From Sphingomonas crusticola (GTDB lineage Bacteria > Pseudomonadota > Alphaproteobacteria > Sphingomonadales > Sphingomonadaceae), in assembly GCF_003391115.1 (NCBI RefSeq), contig NZ_QTJP01000001.1, positions 1 to 64,000 on the forward strand: a stretch of 64,000 nt of DNA, read 5' to 3'. The position numbers and the translations under genes were made by a program. Shown piece by piece: positions 58,323 to 64,000 of the stretch (the first letter of the stretch is position 1; every line of letters starts with the position of its first letter). The notes below the pieces were generated by a model. That model had not been told where the DNA came from and ran no database searches. It was given only the letters and a program-made list of their open reading frames with translations.

Positions 58323-58712
58323 ATGATGGAGGTAAGGATCGCAAGCGACGTGATGGCGCAATTGCTCGCCGAGGCGGCGGCAACGCCGAGTGTGGAGATT
58401 TGCGGGCTGCTGTTCGGAACCGAAGATTGCATCCAGCGCGCCGAGCCTGCCGCCAATGTCGCTCCCGATCCGCACCGGAGTTTCGAGCTCGATCCGGCAG
58501 CATTGTTCTCCGCGTTGCGCGCCGCGCGCAGCGGGAGGCCGCTGCCGATCGGCTATTATCATTCGCATCCCAACGGCCGGCCGGAGCCGTCGGCGCGCGA
58601 TTTGGCCGCTGCGGAGCCCGGGGCCTATTGGCTGATCCTCGGCGGCGGCGAAGCGCGCCTGTGGCTGGCCGAAATCGGCGCCTTCCGGGAAATGCAGTTG
58701 ATCCTGGCCTAG
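58323..58712 (+). CDS. JAMM/Mov34 (MPN+) metallopeptidase
   Basis: A 129-residue protein with a complete JAMM zinc site: Glu25 in SVEICGLLFG, then H80, H82 and D93 in YHSHPNGRPEPSARD (HxHPx7SxxD). Bacterial members cleave C-terminal extensions from ubiquitin-like or sulphur-carrier proteins and take part in cysteine synthesis or deconjugation. No ubiquitin-like partner is seen nearby. It is divergent from the serine hydrolase with a 61-nt gap. Confidence 0.88.
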   Translation: MMEVRIASDVMAQLLAEAAATPSVEICGLLFGTEDCIQRAEPAANVAPDPHRSFELDPAALFSALRAARSGRPLPIGYYHSHPNGRPEPSARDLAAAEPGAYWLILGGGEARLWLAEIGAFREMQLILA

Positions 58713-58842
58713 CCAATCCTGGCCTTACGCGCACTCGACCGATCCGGGGCACGGCACGTCGGATAATCGAGCTTCGACGGATCGTCGGGCCGCTCGGACC
58801 GTTGATCCAGGACCGGGCAAACCGAACCTAGGAGTGGATTTC

Positions 58843-59280
58843 ATGGATAATAATCAGAACGCCAATGCGGGCCAGGGCGGCCAGAGCGCCGACCGCAATC
58901 AGCAGCAGGACCGCGACACCCAGTTCGAACAACAGCGCAACAACCAGGGCGGCCAGCAAGGCGCCGGCCAGACGGGCGGCGAGGGCGGCCAGAATGCCGA
59001 TCGCAACCAGCAGCAGGATCGCGACACGCAGTTCGAACAGCAGCGCAACAACCAGGGCGGCCAGCAAGGCGCCGGCCAGACCGGCGGCCAGGGCGGCCAG
59101 GGCGCTGACCGCAACCAGCAGCAGGATCGCGATACCCAGCTCGAGCAGCAGCGGAATAATCAGGCAGGCCAGCAGGGCGATGCCAATAGCGGTCGCAGCG
59201 GCCAGGGCAGTGACGGCAGCCAGTCGAATCAGGCTGATCAGTCGGGCAATACCGGCCGCCAGGAAGGCACCGACATCTGA
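58843..59280 (+). CDS. Low-complexity Q/N/G-rich repeat protein
   Basis: A 145-residue hydrophilic protein without signal or membrane segments. About 2.8 tandem copies of a 36-residue unit (ADRNQQQDRDTQFEQQRNNQ then GGQQGAGQTGGEGGQN) fill the middle. The composition is dominated by Gln, Asn, Gly and Asp, so it is predicted to be disordered and may be prone to phase separation. aggag is 9 nt before ATG 58843. Family not recognised. Confidence 0.7.
   Translation: MDNNQNANAGQGGQSADRNQQQDRDTQFEQQRNNQGGQQGAGQTGGEGGQNADRNQQQDRDTQFEQQRNNQGGQQGAGQTGGQGGQGADRNQQQDRDTQLEQQRNNQAGQQGDANSGRSGQGSDGSQSNQADQSGNTGRQEGTDI
58888..59200 (+). repeat. 108-nt tandem repeat, about 2.8 copies
   Basis: Units begin at 58888, 58996 and 59104 with gccgaccgcaa / gccgatcgcaa / gctgaccgcaa, so the period is exactly 108 nt (36 codons). 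The last copy is partial. The DNA identity between units is high, which suggests recent expansion. Confidence 0.85.
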
Positions 59281-59386
59281 AGCAGGGATGCAGCTGGGTT
59301 TCCCGCCCGGCTGCGCCTCCGCCTGCTGATCCGGCGATCCCGGATTTTGCTGGCGTAGCGCGGCATAGCCATTATGCCCTCGCGCA

Positions 59387-60100
59387 ATGACCCACGGCAT
59401 CACCGAGCGCCCCTCGCCGAATTTCGACGAGCGCAAGCTGCCGATCAGCATCATCGTGCTTCATTATACCGGCATGGTCGACGCGGCGTCCGCGATCCAG
59501 CGATTGACCGATCCCGCCGCCAAGGTTTCCAGCCATTATCTGATCACCGAAGACGGCCAAATCGTGCGCCTCGTCGCCGAGGATAAGCGCGCCTGGCATG
59601 CCGGCCAGGCGCATTGGCGCGGAATCGACGACGTCAATTCCGCCTCGATCGGGATCGAATTGGTCAATCCCGGTCACGAGAACGGCTATCGTCCTTTCTC
59701 CGAGCCGCAGATGGAGGCTTTGCTGCCGCTGATGGCGGAGATCGTCAGGCGGTATGGCATCACCCGCGGCAACATCGTCGGCCATTCCGATGTCGCGCCC
59801 GCGCGCAAGGACGATCCGGGCGAATTGTTCGACTGGGAGCGGCTCGCCAAGCTGCGTCTCGCATTGCCGCGCCCGCGCCGCCATCTCACCGATCCGCTAT
59901 GGAGCGACGCGAGTTTCCTGCTCGCGCTCGAACGCTTCGGCTATGAGATCGTCGACCATCAAGCCGCGGTGCGCGCCTTCCAGCGCCGGTTCCGGCCCGA
60001 GACGGTGGACGGCATCATCGACGGCGAATGCCGCGCGATCCTGCTGTCGCTGCTCACCGGCGGCGACAAGGGCGCGGAGGCGCGGCAGGGCCGGGGCTGA
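59387..60100 (+). CDS. N-acetylmuramoyl-L-alanine amidase (Amidase_2) with peptidoglycan-binding tail
   Basis: A 237-residue zinc amidase. Zinc ligands are His in SIIVLHYTGM and His/Asp in IVGHSDVAPARKDDPG; the catalytic-side segments are YLITEDGQIVRLVAEDKRAW and SIGIELVNPG. A C-terminal peptidoglycan-binding-like domain follows (about 175-225). No signal peptide; AmiD/AmpD-like role in muropeptide recycling or remodelling. Confidence 0.9.
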   Translation: MTHGITERPSPNFDERKLPISIIVLHYTGMVDAASAIQRLTDPAAKVSSHYLITEDGQIVRLVAEDKRAWHAGQAHWRGIDDVNSASIGIELVNPGHENGYRPFSEPQMEALLPLMAEIVRRYGITRGNIVGHSDVAPARKDDPGELFDWERLAKLRLALPRPRRHLTDPLWSDASFLLALERFGYEIVDHQAAVRAFQRRFRPETVDGIIDGECRAILLSLLTGGDKGAEARQGRG

Positions 60101-60131
60101 CTCCACTGCCGCGGGCTGCTAGGCCGTGCCG

Positions 60132-60509
60132 CGCCAGAGGGCCGGGCGGCCGCCGGTGCAGCAATGCACGGGAGGAAAGTCCGGGCTCCGCAGAGTGAAG
60201 GTGCCGGGTAACGCCCGGCGGGGCGCGGGGAGACCTTCGCCTTAGGGACAGTGCAACAGAAAGCAGACCGCGTGCGCTTCGGCCACGTCAGGGCGAAAGG
60301 GTGCGGTAAGAGCGCACCGCGCTGCCGGTAACGGTGGCGGCACGGCAAACCCCACCTGGAGCAAGACCGAGTAGGGACGGCATATGGGGTTACTCGCCCC
60401 CGTCGTCCGGGTTGGTTGCTTGAGGCGGCGCGCGAGCGTCGTCCTAGAGGAATGGTCGCCCATCCGGCTTCGGCCGGTGGACAGAACCCGGCTTACAGGC
60501 CCTCTGGCG
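60132..60509 (+). ncRNA. rnpB: RNase P RNA (class A)
   Basis: P1 pairs cgccagagggcc (60132-60143) with ggccctctggcg (60498-60509). The conserved gaggaaagtccgggctcc lies near 60172-60190 and the conserved aacccggcttacaggcc end near 60486-60502. A T-run follows (60512-60516). Catalytic RNA that matures tRNA 5' ends. Confidence 0.96.
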
Positions 60510-60558
60510 TCTTTTTACCGTTCATGCGATCTGCAGCCTCGTTCGGAGGGAGACTTTG

Positions 60559-62508
60559 ATGCTGGTGACTTGGCTCCTCGCGCAGGCGGCTGCAGCCGCG
60601 GCGCCCGCGACCCCGCCGCCGACGTTGCAGGCGCAGTTCGAGCAGGCCACGGTCGCACTCAATGCCGACAATTGGGCAGAAGCGCTCGCGGGATTCCAAG
60701 CGATCGAGGCGCGTCCCGGAATCAGCCCGCGCACGCGCGGGATTGCCATGCTCCGGGCCGGCTCGGCGCTCCATCACCTGCAAAGGGACGACCAGGCAAA
60801 ACAGGCTTTCGCGGCCGGCCTGCAGCTCGTCGGACAAGCCGACGCAACGCTCAACAACGACCGGCTCGATGCTTATCTTGCCCTTGGAGGCATCGAAAAG
60901 GGTGCCTATGATTATGTCGCGGCGCGACACGACTTTGAGCAGGCTTTGTCGCTGGCGAACGACCCCACGGCCAAGATACAGGCGCTACTCGCGCTGATCA
61001 CGGTCACGATGTTCGACGATAGCGCCGCCGCGCTTGGTTACGCCGATGCGATGATGAAGGTGGCGGAAACGACCAAGATCGCGCCGGAGGTGGACGCGAC
61101 GCTCCGCGACATGCGCGGTCGCGTGCTGCTCAATCGCGGTGACTATAAGGGAGCGCTCGCCGAGCTTGAGGTTGCGCTGAAGGACCTTGGCGGGCTGACC
61201 ACCAAGACCGATCTCAACGATGTCACGGTCCGCGCCGATCTTGCGCTCGCCAGCTTCCTCGCAGGCTATACCAATAAGGCCCGCGAATATTTTGCCATGA
61301 CGGGGGAGGGGCGGCTGCCCGCCGGCCCGTTTGCGGTCGCGGCACGGACGGACTTGCCGGCGTGCGGCGGCAATCTGAAGCCGGAGGACAGGGCCGTTGT
61401 CGAATTCGGCATCGGTACCGATGGCGCCGTCAGTTATGCCAATCCGGTCTACGCGTCGCGGTCCGGCGCGGTGGCGCGCGAATTGGCCGAAGCCGTGTCC
61501 GGCTGGTCCTGGAAAGCCGGCGGGGCTGCGAAGATCCCGGCCTTCTATCGGCTGGCCACTCGTGTCGAGTTGCGTTGCTCAACGGCCGTCCAGCGGCCGG
61601 CCGACCTCAATTTGCTGTGGCCGCAGGTTGCAGCCTGGGTGGGCGATGCCTTTCCGCTCCATAACGATACGGCGCCGAACGCGGCCGAGGCCTCCATTTT
61701 GCGGACCAGCATCGCCACGCGCGAAGCTGGTGCTAAGGATCGGGCGCTGGTCGGCTCGCTGGCGATGCTGGCGTCGGCTCCGACTACGGATCGCGACGAG
61801 AGTCATGATCTGTACGCGCGCGCTGCCGCTGCCGCTTCGCAGTTGAAGGCACCCCCGGCGGTCATCGCCTATCTCGACCTATCCTCCAGTTCAACGGCCG
61901 ACATGTCGGCCAAGGATGGGTGGAAGCGGTATTTAGCAGCTGTAAGAGCAATGTTGGCGCGGCCGGACATCGCAGCGGACGCGCAAACGGCGGCGGTGTT
62001 GCGGCTCATCCTTGGCTCCCCGATGCAGAGCCAGGGTTATGCGCCCGATGCCGAACCTGCCTTGCGTGACGTTATCGACGATAAACGGCTCGACGCACGC
62101 GATCCGCTGAGGGTGGGCGCGCTGGTCCGCTTATCCTCGTTCCAGGCGCAGCAGGGGCAGATCGACGCTGCGCGAGCGTCATTCCTCAAGTCCGGCCTCG
62201 ACGCGCAGCAGTGCGCGCTCGTCGATGCGCAGCCGGCGATCGCGAAGGTCGGCGTGGGGAGCAACGACTATCCGGCCGAGATGCTGATGATGCGCGTTTC
62301 CGGATGGACGCAGATCGAGCTGGACGTCCTGCCCAACGGTCAGACGACCAATCGTCGCGCAGTAATCTCCTATCCGCCGCTGATGTTCGGCGATGCGACG
62401 GTCAAGGCGATGGCCAAGACGCGCTATACCCAGAGTTACCGTCCCGACGGTGCACTTGGCTGCGGCGGCGCGACGCAGCGTTTTCGCTACGTCGTGCCGC
62501 AGAGCTAG
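60559..62508 (+). CDS. TPR-repeat protein with TonB-C-like domains
   Basis: A 649-residue protein with a short N-terminal hydrophobic segment (MLVTWLLAQAAAAAAPA). TPR-like helices follow to about residue 230 (LQAQFEQATVALNADNWAEA, YVAARHDFEQALSLANDPTA). Two regions resemble TonB C-terminal folds: VEFGIGTDGAVSYANPVYAS and the final IELDVLPNGQTTNRRAVISY. ggaggg is a good site before ATG 60559. Probably periplasmic; function unknown. Confidence 0.7.
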   Translation: MLVTWLLAQAAAAAAPATPPPTLQAQFEQATVALNADNWAEALAGFQAIEARPGISPRTRGIAMLRAGSALHHLQRDDQAKQAFAAGLQLVGQADATLNNDRLDAYLALGGIEKGAYDYVAARHDFEQALSLANDPTAKIQALLALITVTMFDDSAAALGYADAMMKVAETTKIAPEVDATLRDMRGRVLLNRGDYKGALAELEVALKDLGGLTTKTDLNDVTVRADLALASFLAGYTNKAREYFAMTGEGRLPAGPFAVAARTDLPACGGNLKPEDRAVVEFGIGTDGAVSYANPVYASRSGAVARELAEAVSGWSWKAGGAAKIPAFYRLATRVELRCSTAVQRPADLNLLWPQVAAWVGDAFPLHNDTAPNAAEASILRTSIATREAGAKDRALVGSLAMLASAPTTDRDESHDLYARAAAAASQLKAPPAVIAYLDLSSSSTADMSAKDGWKRYLAAVRAMLARPDIAADAQTAAVLRLILGSPMQSQGYAPDAEPALRDVIDDKRLDARDPLRVGALVRLSSFQAQQGQIDAARASFLKSGLDAQQCALVDAQPAIAKVGVGSNDYPAEMLMMRVSGWTQIELDVLPNGQTTNRRAVISYPPLMFGDATVKAMAKTRYTQSYRPDGALGCGGATQRFRYVVPQS

Positions 62509-62543
62509 ATGGTCTTTTACGCAGGGCCACCTATGTAGCCCGC

Positions 62544-63071
62544 ATGGCACGTTCGACCCGATCAACCGACTGGGGTTTTCCCCGCTGGCGCGGCTATGGC
62601 AGCGAGCGCGGGGCGACCAAGGTGCGGATCTGCGACCGCCACAATTGCGATCAGCCGGGCGATTGCCCCGCGCCCAAATCGCCGAACAGCCCGGAGCGCT
62701 GGTATTTTTGCGCCGAGCATGCCGGCGAATATAATCGCGGCTGGAATTATTTCGAAGGCCTGGACGCCGAAGAAGCGGCCGCGCGCGAGGCGGGCGAGCG
62801 GCGCGACTCCTCCGGCTTTGCCGAGGCCTCGCATTATGGCTGGGGCGGGCCCGGCGACGGCAGCCGCTCGCGCGACGAGATGCGCGCGCTGGCCGTGCTG
62901 GAGCTGGAGAGCGATGCCGGTTTCGACGAGATCAAGCTGGCCTGGCGCAGGCTCGCCAAGGCCAATCATCCCGACGCGCGGCCTGACGACAAGGAAGCGG
63001 CCGAGCGGTTCCGGCTGATCCAGGCGGCCTGGGACGTGCTCCGCCAGGCCGAGGAAAGGCGCGCGGCGTGA
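62544..63071 (+). CDS. J-domain protein (DnaJ-like) with Cys-rich N-terminus
   Basis: A 175-residue protein. The N-terminal part has a Cys set (VRICDRHNCDQPGDCPAP, WYFCAEHAGEYN), probably metal-binding. The C-terminal J domain has AVLELESDAGFDEIKLAWRR and the HPD motif in KANHPDARPDDKEA. J domains stimulate Hsp70 ATPase. It overlaps the following [2Fe-2S] protein gene. Confidence 0.85.
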   Translation: MARSTRSTDWGFPRWRGYGSERGATKVRICDRHNCDQPGDCPAPKSPNSPERWYFCAEHAGEYNRGWNYFEGLDAEEAAAREAGERRDSSGFAEASHYGWGGPGDGSRSRDEMRALAVLELESDAGFDEIKLAWRRLAKANHPDARPDDKEAAERFRLIQAAWDVLRQAEERRAA

Positions 63072-63394
63072 TCCTCGCCGCCCGCGCGCGCTGGCGGGCC
63101 GCGATCCTGGTCTGCGCCAAATGCGAGAAGAAGCTGGGCAAGAAGGGCTTCGGTCCCGACGGCAGCCAGCCCCTGTCCAAATTGCTCCACAAGCGCGCCG
63201 GCGGCGGCAAGGGCCGCAAGGCCGGCATCGGCGTGATCTCGACCAAGTGCCTCAAGATTTGCCCGAAAGGAGCCGTGACCATCGTCGATGGCGCGCGCCC
63301 GCGCGACTGGCTGATCGTCCAGGCCGGCACGCCGATCGAGCAGGTCGAGGCGCGGTTGGGACTGACCGAAGCGCTACTGGTCGCGGCGGAATAG
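63068..63394 (+). CDS. Thioredoxin-like [2Fe-2S] protein
   Basis: A 108-residue protein with four Cys suited to a 2Fe-2S cluster: C16 and C19 in ILVCAKCEKKLG, and C61 and C65 in TKCLKICPKGAV, as in the thioredoxin-like ferredoxin family. The start is GTG 63068, overlapping the J-domain gene by GTGA. It lies close to sufE, so a role in Fe-S metabolism is a fair guess. Confidence 0.8.
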   Translation: MILAARARWRAAILVCAKCEKKLGKKGFGPDGSQPLSKLLHKRAGGGKGRKAGIGVISTKCLKICPKGAVTIVDGARPRDWLIVQAGTPIEQVEARLGLTEALLVAAE

Positions 63395-63421
63395 CCGAGC
63401 GGATTCCGGACCCGATCGCGA

Positions 63422-63829
63422 TTATGCGTAACGCGCCGCCGTCGCCCGGATCAGCGCGATCATGTTCGGAATGCCCTGCGTCCGATTCGAACTGAGCTGC
63501 CGCGTCAGTTCGAACGGGGCAAGCGCGGCTTCGATGTCGGTGGCGGCGATGTCCGCCGGCGCCCGGTCCTGCACCGTCAGCAGCACCAGCGCGATGATCC
63601 CCTTGGTGATCGCGGCATTGCTGTCGGCCAGGAAATGGAGCCGGCCGTCTGCGGCACGTGTCGGATAGACCCAAACCGACGCCGAGCAGCCGCGCACCAA
63701 GGTAGCGTCGGTCTTGAGCGCGTCCGGCATCGGTTCCAGCTCGCGGCCGAGATCGATCAGCAGGCGGTAGCGGTCGTCCGCGTCGAGAAAGCCATAGTCT
63801 GCAAGCAGGTCGTCGATCGTGGCGGGCAT
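63422..63829 (-). CDS. sufE: SufE-type Fe-S assembly sulphur acceptor
   Basis: A 135-residue protein with the active Cys48 in VRGCSASVWV. Accepts persulphide from the SufS cysteine desulphurase and passes it to the SufBCD scaffold. Convergent with the [2Fe-2S] protein gene. No sufS in the window. Confidence 0.92.
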   Translation of the reverse strand: MPATIDDLLADYGFLDADDRYRLLIDLGRELEPMPDALKTDATLVRGCSASVWVYPTRAADGRLHFLADSNAAITKGIIALVLLTVQDRAPADIAATDIEAALAPFELTRQLSSNRTQGIPNMIALIRATAARYA

Positions 63830-63907
63830 GGCGCGCGGCTAGCAGACACAATAAGGTGGCGGAAGGCTGGACGAGCGGGCGTGGCCTGCGCTAACGGCGC
63901 TGCCAGT

Positions 63908-63992
63908 GCGGGTGTGGTGAAACTGGTAGACGCGCGGGACTCAAAATCCCGTTCCGCAAGGAGTGTCGGTTCGAGCCCGACCACCCGCACCA
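63908..63992 (+). tRNA. tRNA-Leu (anticodon CAA)
   Basis: Acceptor GCGGGTG pairs with CACCCGC, the anticodon stem cggga/tcccg holds loop CTCAAAA with CAA at 34-36, a long variable arm is present, and CCA is encoded. The length of 85 nt suits a class II tRNA. Reads UUG. Confidence 0.95.
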
Positions 63993-64000
63993 AATTTCGG

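Noticed and set aside
58888-59200. CRISPR-like reading of the 108-nt tandem repeat
   Set aside because: Contiguous units in frame with a protein; no spacers and no cas genes.

Overview
This window looks like chromosomal DNA of a high-GC alphaproteobacterium of the Sphingomonadales (Sphingomonas-like). This is inferred from gene content: a class II EPSP synthase beside a FYDLN-type acidic zinc-ribbon protein, a PhaR regulator facing a PhaC-like hydrolase, an F1 operon without b-subunit genes, LptF/LptG, RpoH and RluD, small SRP RNA upstream of dnaX, and many short GC-rich palindromes. Most of the sequence is core housekeeping DNA with several accessory patches.

Layout. 1-1240: accessory debris, with REP-like repeats, a broken REP-associated tyrosine transposase and one copy (element A) of a ~180-nt non-coding unit. 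1241-4674: aroA, a small membrane protein, cmk and a cyclophilin in a tightly packed leftward operon, then a FYDLN protein and tRNA-Ala(GGC). 4675-11418: an AT-rich gap followed by a two-partner secretion pair (TpsB/TpsA), whose TpsA carries about 64 consecutive Pro-Ala dipeptides, an L,D-transpeptidase, a prolyl-4-hydroxylase-type oxygenase and a small GNAT. 11590-16286: an MFS transporter, thiolase, PhaC-like hydrolase and PhaR. 16332-21188: ATP synthase atpHAGDC, with REP hairpins between atpD and atpC. 21554-28101: Ada, membrane and secreted proteins, an HExxH/TPR protein, a radical SAM/SPASM protein and an S1 protease. 28070-28244: element B, an inverted copy of element A. 28442-30502: a PhoD-type phosphatase.

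30744-34142 is an operon of ABC exporter, histidine kinase and response regulator, with a perfect 12-bp dyad upstream. 34574-39053 holds a monooxygenase-like protein, an aldo/keto reductase, a UvrA paralogue and a TMEM175-type channel. 39333-48033 has priA, a Tam41-like nucleotidyltransferase with a lipid kinase, lptF-lptG and infC. 48129-53145 has a TonB-C-like protein, the SRP RNA gene, an AhpD-like protein fused by overlap to an ECF41-type sigma factor, dnaX and ybaB. 53279-63992 holds mtgA, an outer-membrane protein, rpoH, rluD, a serine hydrolase, a JAMM peptidase, a Q/N-rich repeat protein, an amidase, RNase P RNA, a TPR/TonB-C protein, a J-domain protein, a [2Fe-2S] protein, sufE and tRNA-Leu(CAA).

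Best leads. (1) Elements A and B: a LexA-like box, candidate promoter and terminator hairpin kept together in two divergent copies, which could be an SOS-linked small RNA family. (2) A Pro-Ala-stalk adhesin with a prolyl-4-hydroxylase-type enzyme two genes away, which suggests a hydroxylated bacterial Ala-Pro stalk. (3) A Tam41-like CDP-lipid enzyme overlapping a lipid kinase gene. All identifications come from reading motifs; no database search was run.
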